Shown here: positions 22,521 through 32,283 of the stretch, piece after piece
How positions within the stretch are numbered: position 1 is the stretch's first letter
Layout: the number at the start of each line of letters is the position of its first letter
NCBI GenBank assembly: GCA_020848655.1
Contig: JADLHU010000066.1
Span: 1-43,482 of the forward strand
Direction of reading: 5' to 3'
Length of the DNA: 43,482 nt
From: Novosphingobium sp.
GTDB taxonomy: Bacteria; Pseudomonadota; Alphaproteobacteria; Sphingomonadales; Sphingomonadaceae
Program-made: the position numbers and the translations under genes
The notes under the pieces: model-generated
Seen by the model: only the letters and a program-made list of their open reading frames with translations
Databases searched by the model: none
What the model was told of the DNA's origin: nothing

Positions 22521-24658
22521 GCGCTTTCGCCCGAATGCCCAAGGTTTCCGCGCTGGCTTTGCCGGCCGGCATCCTCTCGCTCATCGTGCTGATGATCGTG
22601 CCGGTTCCGGCGATGCTGCTCGACGTGTCCTTCGTCATCAACATCGCGCTTTCCGTGGCGATCCTGATGGCGGCGATGAACGCCACCAAGCCGCTGGATT
22701 TCTCCTCTTTCCCATCCGTCCTGCTGTTCGCCACGCTGCTGCGGCTTGCGCTCAACGTCGCATCAACGCGCGTCGTGCTGGTCCACGGGCATGAAGGCGA
22801 AGCGGCGGCCGGCCATGTGATCGAGGCCTTTGGCGCGTTCCTGATCGGCGGCAACTTCGTCGTCGGCCTGTTCGTCTTCATGATCCTGATGATCATCAAC
22901 ATGGTCGTCGTGACCAAGGGCGCGGGCCGCGTTTCGGAAGTGTCCGCGCGCTTCACCCTCGATGCCTTGCCGGGCAAGCAGATGGCGATCGATGCCGATC
23001 TGGCCGCCGGCCTGCTCACCGCCGACGAAGCCAAGGCCCGCCGCCGCGAGGTTTCGACCGAAGCGGACTTCTATGGTTCGATGGACGGTGCCTCGAAGTT
23101 CGTGAAGGGCGATGCCATCGCCGCGCTGCTGATCCTGGGCGTGAACATCATCGCCGGCTTCTGCCTGGGCATGATCAGCCACGGGCTGTCGGCGGGCGAT
23201 GCGGCGCAGACCTATGTCACGCTGGCAATCGGCGATGCGCTGGTCGCGCAAGTGCCTTCGCTGCTGCTCTCGATCGCCGCCGCCGTCATCGTCACCCGCG
23301 TGTCCGATACCCGCGATCTCGCCGGCCAGATCGGCGGCCAGTTCGCCGATCCGCGCACCTGGCTGCCGGTCGCCTTCATCCTGGGCGCGATCGGCATGAT
23401 CCCGGCGATGCCGCAAAGCATCTTCCTGCCCGCTGCCGCCGTTGCCGGCTGGCTGTGGCATGCGCTGCGCAAGCGCCAGGCCCGCGCCGTCACCGCCGCC
23501 GAGGCGCCGCCGCCGCCCGTCGCCATCGATCCCGGCAAGATCGCGCTGTCCGACGTGTCCGATCACACGCTCGTCACTATCGAGCTGGGCTATGGCCTGG
23601 TCCAACTGGTCGACGACCGGCGCGGATCGCCGCTGGTGGCGCGGATCACCGGGGTGCGCAAGCAGCTCAGCCAGGCGTTCGGCTTCGTCGTGCCGCAGTT
23701 CCGGGTGCGCGATGCGCTGGAAATATCACCCAACGATTATCGCATCGTACTGGGCGGCGTGCCGCTGGGCGGATCGACGATCCGGCCCGACCGCGTGCTG
23801 GCCATCGATGCCGGCGAGGCGCGCGAAGGCCACACGATCAAGGGCGACGCTACTTATGATCCCAGCTTCGGTTGCCCATCGCTGTGGATCGAACCGGCCG
23901 CGCGCGACCATGCCATTGCCGAGGGGTTCCTGACGGTCGATGCCAGCACCGTCATCGCCACGCATCTCAACCAGCTCCTGTCCGAACGGCCGCAAGTGCT
24001 GCTGGGACCGGACGAAGTGCGCGCGCTGCTCGATGCGGTGAAGGAGCATTCGTCGGGTCTGGTCGAAACTGTCTATCCGCAGCCACTGTCGCTGGCGGCA
24101 ATGACTCGCCTGCTGCGCGCGCTGCTGGAAGATGGCGTCGCGATCGCGCACATGCTGCCGATCCTGTCCAGCCTCAGCCAGGCGGTGCAGCAGACGCTCG
24201 ATCACGATCGCCTGGTGGAACTGCTGCGCAGCGATCTGGGCGCGCTGATCGTCGGGCGCGTCTGCTCGCCCACCGAACGCCTGCCCGTTGTCACGCTCGA
24301 CGCCTCGCTCGAAGGAATGATCGTGCAGGGCCTGCACGATCCGACCACCGGCCAGCCGGTGATCGAGCCGGAACTGGCCCGCACCATCGGCGAACGCATT
24401 TCGACGATCATCGCCGAACGCGGCCCAGGCGCGGCGCCGATCTCGCTGGTCGTCCAGCCGCGCGCCCGCCGCGCGCTGGCGGCGCTGCTCAAGCTGCGCG
24501 CGCCTTCGTGCCTGGTGCTGTCGATCTCGGAACTGCCGCCGACCCAGCCGATCGAAGTGATCGCGGTCGTCGGCGGCGAGCAACCCCATCCGCCGGGCCT
24601 GCCCAAGCCCGATCCATCGCACATCGATGCCCGTGAACATGAAAGCATGGCTGCATGA
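22517..24658 (+). CDS. flhA: Flagellar type III export gate protein FlhA
   Basis: Inner-membrane export channel component that forms the cytoplasmic substrate-docking ring. The 713 residues have about eight membrane helices in the first 310 and a large cytosolic domain after that. The FHIPEP-family signature lies at about 136-160: GAGRVSEVSARFTLDALPGK, then QMAIDADLAAGLL. The C-terminal domain includes PEVLLGPDEVR-like QVLLGPDEVRALLD, VYPQPLSLAAMTRLLRALLE and RIGERIS-type helices. GTG 22517 overlaps the transglycosylase stop; an internal ATG at codon 8 is an alternative. It overlaps fliA by four bases. Confidence 0.96.
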   Translation: MSAFARMPKVSALALPAGILSLIVLMIVPVPAMLLDVSFVINIALSVAILMAAMNATKPLDFSSFPSVLLFATLLRLALNVASTRVVLVHGHEGEAAAGHVIEAFGAFLIGGNFVVGLFVFMILMIINMVVVTKGAGRVSEVSARFTLDALPGKQMAIDADLAAGLLTADEAKARRREVSTEADFYGSMDGASKFVKGDAIAALLILGVNIIAGFCLGMISHGLSAGDAAQTYVTLAIGDALVAQVPSLLLSIAAAVIVTRVSDTRDLAGQIGGQFADPRTWLPVAFILGAIGMIPAMPQSIFLPAAAVAGWLWHALRKRQARAVTAAEAPPPPVAIDPGKIALSDVSDHTLVTIELGYGLVQLVDDRRGSPLVARITGVRKQLSQAFGFVVPQFRVRDALEISPNDYRIVLGGVPLGGSTIRPDRVLAIDAGEAREGHTIKGDATYDPSFGCPSLWIEPAARDHAIAEGFLTVDASTVIATHLNQLLSERPQVLLGPDEVRALLDAVKEHSSGLVETVYPQPLSLAAMTRLLRALLEDGVAIAHMLPILSSLSQAVQQTLDHDRLVELLRSDLGALIVGRVCSPTERLPVVTLDASLEGMIVQGLHDPTTGQPVIEPELARTIGERISTIIAERGPGAAPISLVVQPRARRALAALLKLRAPSCLVLSISELPPTQPIEVIAVVGGEQPHPPGLPKPDPSHIDAREHESMAA

Positions 24659-25398
24659 AACACGATCACACTGCCTTCGGAGCCGCCCGCCGCGCCGCCG
24701 CCGCCTATCAGGGGGATGCCGCCGCCCGGATACGCGCCTTCCTGCCGATGGTGCGCAGGCAGGCCTGGCACGTCCATGGCGCGGGCCGCCCCGGCATCGA
24801 ACTGGAAGACCTGATCCAGGCGGGATTGGTGGCGCTGACCGAATGCGCGCAGCGCCATGCCGGGCCGAGCGAGGATGGCTTTGCCGCCTATGCCAAGATG
24901 CGGGTGCGCGGCGCGATGGTCGATCTGATCCGCCGTACCGTGCCGCTTTCGCGCGGCGCGTCCGAACGGCGGCGCGTGCTGCGCGACAAGGAATACGCGC
25001 TGCGCGGCGAACTGGGGCGCGAGCCGACACTGGCGGAACTGGCCGCCGCGATGGGAATGGAAGAAGGGGAACTGTCGATGCTGCGCGCTGCACAGGAGCC
25101 GTTGCGCTTCGAATCGATCGACGAGGTCTATTCGGACAGCGACATGGCCTTTGCCGACAGGCGGCCCGACAGCCTGGAACTGCTGGCGGGCGAGGAAATC
25201 CGTGGCAAGGTGGTGGAAGCCATCACCGCCTTGCCCGAGCGCCTGCAAATGGTGGTCCAGCTCTACTTCGTGGAAGAGCTGAACCTGTCGGAAATCGCGC
25301 AAGTCCTCTCGGTCAGCATTCCGCGTGTCCATCAGTTGAAAGCGCAGGCGCTTCAGCATCTTAAGCGCGAACTGGCCGAGGTCGCGGACCTGGTCTAG
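24655..25398 (+). CDS. fliA: RNA polymerase sigma28 factor FliA
   Basis: Directs transcription of late flagellar genes. The 247 residues contain region 2 (RPGIELEDLIQAGLVALTEC, FAAYAKMRVRGAMVDLIRR), a short region 3 (RELGREPTLAELAAAMGM-like: GELGREPTLAELAAAMGM) and region 4 (LPERLQMVVQLYFVEELNLS, EIAQVLSVSIPRVHQLKAQA). This domain set is that of the sigma28/FliA-WhiG group. ATG 24655 overlaps flhA. Its inhibitor FlgM is encoded upstream in the same direction. It ends 12 bases from the convergent dsbD-like gene. Confidence 0.95.
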   Translation: MKHDHTAFGAARRAAAAYQGDAAARIRAFLPMVRRQAWHVHGAGRPGIELEDLIQAGLVALTECAQRHAGPSEDGFAAYAKMRVRGAMVDLIRRTVPLSRGASERRRVLRDKEYALRGELGREPTLAELAAAMGMEEGELSMLRAAQEPLRFESIDEVYSDSDMAFADRRPDSLELLAGEEIRGKVVEAITALPERLQMVVQLYFVEELNLSEIAQVLSVSIPRVHQLKAQALQHLKRELAEVADLV

Positions 25399-25409
25399 GC
25401 GGGCCGCGA

Positions 25410-27488
25410 TCAGCTTTCCGGCAGCGCTATCAGCAGCCCGGGCGTCAGCACTTGCGGCAATACGCGGGGCGGGGCACCGCGGGCGGGATACCACACGTAG
25501 AACGGCACGCCCGCCGCGCCATGCTCGGTCAGGAAGCGCGTGATCGCCGGATCGCGCCGCGTCCAGTCGCCGCGCAGGACCACGACGCCACGCTTGGCAA
25601 AAACTGCCGCAACTTCAGTACGTTCGATGGCGACTTGCTCGTTGACCTTGCAGGTCAGGCACCAGTCTGCGGTGAAATAGGCGAAAACCGGCTTGCCCGC
25701 CGCGCGCGCGTCGGCCAGCGCGGTGGCGCTGAACGCAGCGGCGGGGAGCACGCCCGCGCGCGCGACTTCGGGGGTGGCCACCACGCGCGGCAGCAGCACC
25801 AGGCCCAGCCCGGCCGTGACCGCAAGCCAAGCCATCGTCAGCAGCGCCACCGGGCGGCCCCGGCGCTGCCCGCGCCCGGATAGCGCCAGCACCGCCACCA
25901 GCAGTATCGCCAGTGCGGCGCAAGCGAGCGCGAAGCCGTTGCCGCCCAGCCGGCTGGCCAGCCACAGCAGCGCCAGCGCGGTCAGCGCCATCGGCAGCGC
26001 CATCCAGCGGCGGAAGCGAACCATCCATGGTCCCGGACGCGGCATGCGGCGGCGCAGCGCGGGTACGAAGGCGATGGCGAGGAACGGCAACGCGATGCCG
26101 ACACCCAGCGTTGCGAACAGCGCGAGCGCGGGCAGCGGCGGCAGCAGCAGCGCCGCGCCCATGGCGCCGGCCATGAACGGGCCGGTGCAGGGCGTGGCGA
26201 CGAAGGCGGCCAGCAGGCCCGTGGCGAACGCGCCCTGGGGGCTGCCCGAACGGGCAAAGCCAGGCACGGAAAATTCGAACAAACCCAATAAGTTGGCGGT
26301 GATCGCCACGGCCAGCAGCAGCAGTGCTGCGACGACGCCCGGTTCCTGCAACTGGAAGGCCCAGCCCACTTCCTCGCCCGCAGAACGCAGCGCCAGCAGC
26401 CCGGCGCCGAGCGCCACGCAGGCCAGGACCACGCCGGCCGCATAGGCCAGGCCTTCGGCGCGGGCCTGTGCCGGGCTTTCGCCGGTGCGCGCCAGGCTCA
26501 GCGCCTTGAGGCTGAGGATCGGGAACACGCACGGCATGACGTTGAGCAGCAGCCCGCCGACAAGCGCGCCGAGCAGCAGCAAGGGCCGGGTGCCCGCCGC
26601 CGGGTTCGGCGCCGTTTCGGCCAGCGGGATTCCATCTGTCGGCACCGCGCCCGGCGTGGCGGCGATCGTCAGTCCGTCGCCGGCGTGGTTGAGCCGCAGC
26701 ACGCCTTCGAGCCGGGGGGGGGCGACGGGCGCGGTGCGCGCGCGCTTCAGCGTGACGATTAGAAGATTTCCTTTGCGCGCAAAGACTTGCGGCGCGGCGT
26801 AATCGGCCACGCGGTCCTGCGCGGGGAAGAAATGCGGCGCTTTCAGCGGCAGCGCGGCGGGCAGGGGCACGCCGATGCGGATCGTGTCCCCGGCGCGCGC
26901 GAAGTGGCTTTGCGCGCCCAGCGGCGCGGGCAGGCGGGCGCGCCAGGCATCGAAGCGGGAATCGCGCGCGCCGGCCGTTCCGACCGCGATCACGGCCTCC
27001 AGCCGGGCGCGTTCGGGCACGCAGATTTCATCGGTGCAGGCCAGCCATTGCGCCTCCACAGCCACCGGCAACCGTGTGCCGGGCCTGGCATCAGCGGGCA
27101 GACTGAACGGCACCAAGACGGCATAGAAGCCCTTGTAGACATGGTTCATCAGCCCAGAGACCAGCAGTGTTTCGGGCACAGGATAGAGCGGCTCGCCCGG
27201 GCGCGATCCAGCGGGCGCGGACCAGACCAGCGTCATGCCCAGACCGGCATCGCCGGGGTTGCGCCAGTAGCCATGCCAGCCCGGCGCGGGCCGCATGTGG
27301 AGGGCGAGCATGACCGTGCCCCCCGGCGGCGCGGCCGCTTCGGCGACGAGTTCGGCGGCGATGTGATTCGCGGCGCGATTCGCCGCCGCCTGGCCCGGCG
27401 CGGCGCTGGCGGGATTCGCGAAAAGCAGCAGCACCGCGCAGCACTGCAACAGGACCGCAACAAGCAGGCGATAGCAGCGCATTTCCAT
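25410..27488 (-). CDS. dsbD: DsbD/ScsB-type thiol:disulfide interchange protein
   Basis: Membrane protein that moves reducing power from cytoplasmic thioredoxin to the periplasm. ATG 27488 (GGGAG close upstream) or 27482 gives about 690 residues. The order is: signal peptide (about 1-30); periplasmic N-terminal domain with CTDEIC; a membrane domain of about eight helices with NVMPCVFPILSLKAL and FVATPCTGPFMAG, whose two cysteines are the DsbD transmembrane pair; and a C-terminal thioredoxin domain with YFTADWCLTCKVNEQVAIER. The long frame continuing upstream over other genes is not coding. Divergent from the phosphatase at 27588. Confidence 0.92.
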   Translation of the reverse strand: MEMRCYRLLVAVLLQCCAVLLLFANPASAAPGQAAANRAANHIAAELVAEAAAPPGGTVMLALHMRPAPGWHGYWRNPGDAGLGMTLVWSAPAGSRPGEPLYPVPETLLVSGLMNHVYKGFYAVLVPFSLPADARPGTRLPVAVEAQWLACTDEICVPERARLEAVIAVGTAGARDSRFDAWRARLPAPLGAQSHFARAGDTIRIGVPLPAALPLKAPHFFPAQDRVADYAAPQVFARKGNLLIVTLKRARTAPVAPPRLEGVLRLNHAGDGLTIAATPGAVPTDGIPLAETAPNPAAGTRPLLLLGALVGGLLLNVMPCVFPILSLKALSLARTGESPAQARAEGLAYAAGVVLACVALGAGLLALRSAGEEVGWAFQLQEPGVVAALLLLAVAITANLLGLFEFSVPGFARSGSPQGAFATGLLAAFVATPCTGPFMAGAMGAALLLPPLPALALFATLGVGIALPFLAIAFVPALRRRMPRPGPWMVRFRRWMALPMALTALALLWLASRLGGNGFALACAALAILLVAVLALSGRGQRRGRPVALLTMAWLAVTAGLGLVLLPRVVATPEVARAGVLPAAAFSATALADARAAGKPVFAYFTADWCLTCKVNEQVAIERTEVAAVFAKRGVVVLRGDWTRRDPAITRFLTEHGAAGVPFYVWYPARGAPPRVLPQVLTPGLLIALPES

Positions 27489-27587
27489 CTGGCTCCCGGA
27501 ACCGGTTGGCCAGGCCTTGCGCGTCGCGCGCGGGCCGGTCATCACGGCTCTGCCGCCTTCGCGCCGATCTTTCAAGGAATGTCCCGG

Positions 27588-29276
27588 ATGTCCCTGCGCC
27601 TTGCCGCTTCGCTTCTCGCCTCCGCCACGGCGCTTGCCCTTGGCGCGCCCGCCCTTGCCGACAATCCGCCCGCCGCCGCGCCGGTGGCGGCGACGCCGGC
27701 GCCGCCGCCGCCCCGGCTGGTGCTGGCGATTTCGGTGGACCAGTTTTCTGCCGACCTGTTCGCGCGCTACCGGCGCTATTTCACCGCCGGCCTGGCCCGC
27801 CTGCAGCAAGGCGCGGTGTTCCCATCGGGCTACCAGTCGCACGCGGCGACCGAGACCTGCCCCGGCCACTCCACGCTGCTGACCGGCGCGCGCCCGGCGC
27901 GCACCGGGATCATCGCCAACTACTGGTTCGATCCCGGCCTCGCCCGCGCCGACAAGCGCGTCTACTGTTCCGAGGACGTGGCCGATCCGGCCAGCACCTC
28001 GCGCGAACCTGTCGTCTCTCCCGTCAACCTCAAGGTGCCGACGCTGGGCGACCGCATGAAGGAAGCCAATCCCGCCAGCCGCAACGTGGCGGTTTCGGCC
28101 AAGGACCGCGCCGTGGTGATGATGGGCGGCCACACGCTCGACGCCGGCTACTGGTGGAAGGGCAATGCCTTTACCACCTTCGCCGGCAAGTCGCTCAGCC
28201 CCGCCGTTGCCGCACAGAACCGCGCCACCGCCGCGCTGATCGCCCGGGGCGCGAAGCCCTTTGCGGTTCCCGCCTGGTGCGCGGCGCAGGACCGCGCGGT
28301 GCCGGTGGGCGACGGATCGCTGGGCACCGGCCGTTTCGCGCTTGCCGCCGGCCAGCCCGATGCGTTCCGCGCCTCGCCGCGCATGGATGCCGCCACGGTG
28401 GACCTGGCGTTGCGCCTGCTCGACGAGTTGAAGCTGGGCAAGGGACCGGCGACCGACCTGTTCTCGGTCAGCCTGTCGGCCAGCGACTATGTCGGCCATG
28501 TGTATGGCCCGGGCGGGCTGGAGGAATGCATCCAGGTGGCCGAACTCGACAAGTCGATCGGCCGGCTGCTGGCCGCGCTCGATGCGCGCAAGATCGATTA
28601 CACGGTGGTGCTTTCGGCCGATCATGGCGGGCCGGACGTGGTCGAGCGGCAGGAATTGCAGGCCTATCCGCAAGCGGCGCGAGTCGATGAAGCGCTGATG
28701 CCCGCCGCGCTGGGCAAGGCGATCAGCGCCGCCACCGGCATCGTCGCGCCGTCCGGGCCGCTGGTCTATGGCGACGGGCCGTTCGGCGATTTCTATATCG
28801 CCCGCAATCTCGATGCCGCGCAGAAGGTGACAGTGCAGGCCGCGCTGGTCGAGCGGATGCGCGCCAGCCCGCAAGTCGCCGCCGTGTTCACCGCGCAGGA
28901 ACTGGCCGCCGCGCCCAGCCCCACCGGATCGCCGCAGGACTGGACGCTGCTCGAACGCGCGCGCGCCTCGTTCGATGCGTCGCGCGCGGGCGATGTCGTG
29001 CTGCTGCTCAAGCGCGGCATCGCACCGATCGCGCATCCGGGGCCCGGCTATTCCACCACGCATGGCAGCCCGTGGGATTATGACCGGCGCGTGCCGATCC
29101 TGTTCTGGCGCAAGGGCATGGCCGGGTTCGAACAGCCCGCGCCCGTGGAAACGGTGGATATCGCGCCCACGCTGGCCGCCGTGCTGGGGCTGGCCGTGCC
29201 GGCCGGCGCGTTCGATGGGCGCTGCCTCGATCTTGATGGCGGCGCGGCGGATACTTGCCACGGTGCGGCCAAATAG
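27588..29276 (+). CDS. phoK: Secreted PhoK-like alkaline phosphatase (PafA-type)
   Basis: Secreted metal-dependent phosphomonoesterase of the alkaline phosphatase superfamily. ATG 27588 (AAGGA nine bases upstream) gives 562 residues with a signal peptide ending near residue 24; ATG 27579 sits too close to the ribosome site. Candidate metal ligands and nucleophile are D51 (ISVDQFSAD), T90 (TETCPGHSTLLTG), D300 and H304 (SASDYVGHVYG), D345 and H346 (SADHGG) and H492 (TTHGSPWDYDRR). These nearly coincide with the positions I recall for PhoK of Sphingomonas sp. BSAR-1. No clear Pho box was found upstream. Orthology to PhoK itself is probable, not proved. Confidence 0.85.
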   Translation: MSLRLAASLLASATALALGAPALADNPPAAAPVAATPAPPPPRLVLAISVDQFSADLFARYRRYFTAGLARLQQGAVFPSGYQSHAATETCPGHSTLLTGARPARTGIIANYWFDPGLARADKRVYCSEDVADPASTSREPVVSPVNLKVPTLGDRMKEANPASRNVAVSAKDRAVVMMGGHTLDAGYWWKGNAFTTFAGKSLSPAVAAQNRATAALIARGAKPFAVPAWCAAQDRAVPVGDGSLGTGRFALAAGQPDAFRASPRMDAATVDLALRLLDELKLGKGPATDLFSVSLSASDYVGHVYGPGGLEECIQVAELDKSIGRLLAALDARKIDYTVVLSADHGGPDVVERQELQAYPQAARVDEALMPAALGKAISAATGIVAPSGPLVYGDGPFGDFYIARNLDAAQKVTVQAALVERMRASPQVAAVFTAQELAAAPSPTGSPQDWTLLERARASFDASRAGDVVLLLKRGIAPIAHPGPGYSTTHGSPWDYDRRVPILFWRKGMAGFEQPAPVETVDIAPTLAAVLGLAVPAGAFDGRCLDLDGGAADTCHGAAK

Positions 29277-29327
29277 GCCTATAAGGCCGCTCGCCCGGCG
29301 ATGGTGCGGGGCGAGCGGAGTTGGGCC

Positions 29328-30542
29328 ATGGAAGACCGTCGCGATCTGGTGATTCTGGGGGGTGGGCTGGTCGGCATGACGCTGGCGCTGGCCGCCGCGC
29401 GCGCCGGCATCGCCAGCCATGTGATCGACAAGGCCGATCCCGCCACGCTCACCGCCGAAGGCGCCGATGGCCGCGCTTCGGCGATTTCCACGGCAAGCTG
29501 GAACCTGTTTGCCAATATCGGGCTGGGCGATCGGCTGGCCCCGCTGGGCTGCCCGATCGATGCCATCGCGGTGACCGACGGGATGAAGCCCGGCCGGCTC
29601 GATTTCCGTCCCGCGCCTGAAGACGGCTCGCTGGGCCGGATGTTTTCCAATCGCGATCTGCGCCTGGCATTGTTCGAAGCCGCGCGCCGCGAATCGGCCA
29701 TCGCCTGGCACACGCGGGCGGAACCGGTGGCGCGCGATCGCGGCCCGCATGGCGTGGCGGTGACGCTGGACGATGGGCGCGTGCTGGGCGGCAGCCTGCT
29801 GGTCGCCGCCGAAGGCCGGCAATCGCCCACGCGCGACGAGGCGGGCTTTACCCCGGCGCGCTGGGATTATCGCCACCGCGCTTTCGTGACCGCGCTGGTC
29901 CACGAAAAGCCGCATGACAACGTGGCCTGGGAAATCTTCTATCCGGCCGGGCCGTTCGCGCTGCTGCCGCTGCTCGACGATGCGCAGGGCCGCCATCGCA
30001 GCGCGCTGGTGTGGACCGTGGCGGAGCGCGATGCCAACGGCGTTTCGGCGCTTTCGGACACCGCGTTCCTGTCGGAAGTGGCGCAGCGCATGCACGGGGT
30101 GTTCGGCGCCATCGAACTGGCCGCGCCGCGCATGTCCTATCCGCTCAACTTCCACCATTCGGGCCGTCTGGTCGCCGAACGGCTGGCCGTGATCGGCGAT
30201 GCCGCGCACGGCATGCACCCGATCGCCGGGCAGGGGCTGAACCTGGGCCTGCGCGATGTGGGGGCGCTGGTCGAAGTGCTGAGCGAAGGCATGCGGCTGG
30301 GGCTGGAGCCGGGCGACGCGCAATTGCTGGCGCGCTATGAACGCTGGCGCAGCCTCGATACTTTCAGCGTGATGGCGGCGACCGACGGGATCAATCGCCT
30401 GTTCGGCATTCCCGGCCGCCTGCCCAGCGCCGTGCGGCGGCTGGGCATGGCCATGATACAGCGCACCCCGCCGCTCAAGCGCTTCTTCCTGGACGAAGCG
30501 CGCGGCGTTTCGGGGCGCTTGCCGCAGTTGCTGCGCGGGTAG
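29328..30542 (+). CDS. ubiH: UbiH/UbiF/VisC/COQ6-family FAD-dependent hydroxylase
   Basis: Flavin monooxygenase expected to hydroxylate a ubiquinone precursor ring. ATG 29328 with CGGAG upstream gives 404 residues; an in-frame ATG at 29301 is less likely. The N-terminal FAD-binding motif is VILGGGLVGMTLALAAARAG. The second motif GDAAHGMHPIAGQGLNLGLR (about 290-309) carries the GD box of the family. Which ring position it modifies cannot be read from sequence. It begins about 50 bases after the phosphatase stop and could have its own promoter. Confidence 0.9.
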   Translation: MEDRRDLVILGGGLVGMTLALAAARAGIASHVIDKADPATLTAEGADGRASAISTASWNLFANIGLGDRLAPLGCPIDAIAVTDGMKPGRLDFRPAPEDGSLGRMFSNRDLRLALFEAARRESAIAWHTRAEPVARDRGPHGVAVTLDDGRVLGGSLLVAAEGRQSPTRDEAGFTPARWDYRHRAFVTALVHEKPHDNVAWEIFYPAGPFALLPLLDDAQGRHRSALVWTVAERDANGVSALSDTAFLSEVAQRMHGVFGAIELAAPRMSYPLNFHHSGRLVAERLAVIGDAAHGMHPIAGQGLNLGLRDVGALVEVLSEGMRLGLEPGDAQLLARYERWRSLDTFSVMAATDGINRLFGIPGRLPSAVRRLGMAMIQRTPPLKRFFLDEARGVSGRLPQLLRG

Positions 30543-30599
30543 GTTCGCCCACGCAGGCCATCGATGCGCAGCAGCGGCGCGAAAGGCCAGCGCGATCCG

Positions 30600-31571
30600 T
30601 CAGTTCGCGGCGGCGCTGGCGACGGCGGCGGGCGGGGTTTGCGCGCCGCTGGTGGGCACCAGCGGACTGGGCTGGGTCAGCGCCTGGCCCGCGGCGTCGC
30701 GCAGCAGGCGCGGTTCCAGCATCGCGGTGGTTTCGATCAGGTCCAGCGCGCGCCGCGCCGCGTCATAGCGGCGGGCATCGGCGATCCAGTCTTGCGCATC
30801 GCCGGCGCCGGGCAGGCGCTGCACTTCGGCGATGGCATCTTCGATCTTGCCCGATGCCAGCAGCAGCTTGGCGTGGGCGACGCGTTCCTGCGGGGTGGCG
30901 GTGGGCATCGCCGCGCGGCGCACGATGAACAGGCTGGTCAGTTCGCGCCGGATGCGCGCCCAGCCGCTTTCGGCGCGCGGCGCATCGGTGATCTGCGGGG
31001 CCAGCACTTCCAGTTGCCCGCCCAGTTCGGCCAGGGTCACGGGTTTGCGCGAGGTGGCGATGATCGTATCGACGGCGCCGGGCTGCGCGGCCGAAAAGCG
31101 CAGCTTGAGCTGTTCCTCGACATAGCCGAGCGGTTCGCCGCCTTCGATCCGGCGGCGCGCCGCGAAAGCGATCAGCAGCGCTTCGGCGCGCGCGGCGTTA
31201 CCGGCGGCCGACGTGGCCTGGACATCGATCCGCGAAAACCGGTCTTCCAGCAGGGCGAGGCGCGTTTCGGTGGCGGCCAGCGCGGACACGGCCGGGGCGG
31301 CGGCCGGATCGTCGGCTTCGGGCGATGCGGCGGGCTGCGGCGGAACATAGCGGCCGCTGCCATCGCCGGCGGCGGCAAGCTGTGCGGGCGCGCCGGGGCG
31401 AAGGGAAGGATTGCCGGGCAGCACGGGCGCCAGCTTGCCGCTCCACACCAGCCAGCCGGCCAGCACCGCGCCCAGCGCGAAGGTCAGCAGCGCGACCAGC
31501 GCCGTGGTGCGGCCGGTGCGCCGCGCGCGGGGCGGCATCGGCAGTGGCTGGGTTAGCGTTTCGTCCTGCAT
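30600..31571 (-). CDS. Mitofilin/Mic60-like membrane protein in the heme cluster
   Basis: Protein of 323 residues: a short cytoplasmic N terminus, one membrane helix (about 23-43, TTALVALLTFALGAVLAGWL), a Pro/Ala linker, and a helical periplasmic region of about 220 residues. The part from YVEEQLKLRFSAAQPGAVDT to RRELTSLFIVRRA resembles the COG4223/mitofilin-like region of alphaproteobacteria. Alphaproteobacterial Mic60 genes are known to sit beside hemC-hemD, as here. The coiled coil is short. Role in membrane shaping is inferred from family and context. Confidence 0.65.
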   Translation of the reverse strand: MQDETLTQPLPMPPRARRTGRTTALVALLTFALGAVLAGWLVWSGKLAPVLPGNPSLRPGAPAQLAAAGDGSGRYVPPQPAASPEADDPAAAPAVSALAATETRLALLEDRFSRIDVQATSAAGNAARAEALLIAFAARRRIEGGEPLGYVEEQLKLRFSAAQPGAVDTIIATSRKPVTLAELGGQLEVLAPQITDAPRAESGWARIRRELTSLFIVRRAAMPTATPQERVAHAKLLLASGKIEDAIAEVQRLPGAGDAQDWIADARRYDAARRALDLIETTAMLEPRLLRDAAGQALTQPSPLVPTSGAQTPPAAVASAAAN

Positions 31572-31590
31572 CAGCCCCGGTCTGTCCTGC

Positions 31591-32283
31591 TCAATTCTTC
31601 GCCTGCTCTTGGCACATCTGATGGGCCAAGGCCAGCAGCGCATCGTCGTCGGGCCGGGGGGCGGCGGCCAGCGCGGCCCAGCCGGTTCCGGCCGCCGCCG
31701 CCACGCGCGGCCCGATCGCGGCCAGCGCGATGCGCGCGCGGTCCAGCCCGCGGTGCGTGCACAGCGCCGCGAAGTGGCGCGCCGCCTCGCCCGAATGAAG
31801 CGCCACCCCCGCGCCGCCGGCCAGCAGCGCGGCCAGCGGGGGCGGCAGGGGCAGCGGCTCGCTGGCGTAAAGCACGCGCTCTGCCAGTGTGGTGCCGGCG
31901 GGCGGGGTCAGGTCCACGCGCTCGCGCCCGGCCAGCCGCAGCAGGCGGGTGTGTTCGGGGCGCAGGCCGGCCAGCATGGCCTGCAAGCCGCCGTGGCCGG
32001 TGGCGATCACGTCCAGCCCGGCGGCGCGCGCCGCATCCGCCGTGGTGCGGCCCACGGCATAGGCGGGCTTGCCGCGCCACGCGGCCAGCGCCGCGCCGCC
32101 GTGGCGCAGCGCATTGGCGCTGCCGATCAGCAGCGCGTCGAAGCTGTCCGGCGCGGGCGGTTGCCAGTCCAGCGCGCGCACCGCGAACAGGGGAAAGCCA
32201 TGCGCGTCCAGCCCCCGCGCGCGCGCCGCCGCCACGCTGGCGTCGCAGCCGGGCTGGGGCCGGATCACGATAAGCGGGATCAT
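31591..32283 (-). CDS. hemD: Uroporphyrinogen-III synthase
   Basis: Closes and inverts the linear tetrapyrrole hydroxymethylbilane to uroporphyrinogen III, the common precursor of heme and cobalamin. The 230 residues begin MIPLIVIRPQPGCDASVAAA. Family features are DALLIGSANALRHGG, KPAYAVGRTTADAARAAG, and ALHSGEAARHFAALC followed by the IALAAIGPRVAAAA region. HemD proteins are poorly conserved; the ATGA overlap with hemC secures the call. Longer frames upstream run over hemC and are spurious. Confidence 0.88.
   Translation of the reverse strand: MIPLIVIRPQPGCDASVAAARARGLDAHGFPLFAVRALDWQPPAPDSFDALLIGSANALRHGGAALAAWRGKPAYAVGRTTADAARAAGLDVIATGHGGLQAMLAGLRPEHTRLLRLAGRERVDLTPPAGTTLAERVLYASEPLPLPPPLAALLAGGAGVALHSGEAARHFAALCTHRGLDRARIALAAIGPRVAAAAGTGWAALAAAPRPDDDALLALAHQMCQEQAKN

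Noticed and set aside
27530..27587. Pho box upstream of the PhoK-like gene
   Set aside because: GGTCATCACGG resembles half a box only; the second half does not match.
27489..30323. Very long open frame on minus continuing from the DsbD-like gene to a total of 1637 codons
   Set aside because: It runs antisense over the phosphatase and UbiH-type genes, shows Arg/Gly/Gln/His-rich composition and no domain. It is the usual reading-frame openness of high-GC DNA.
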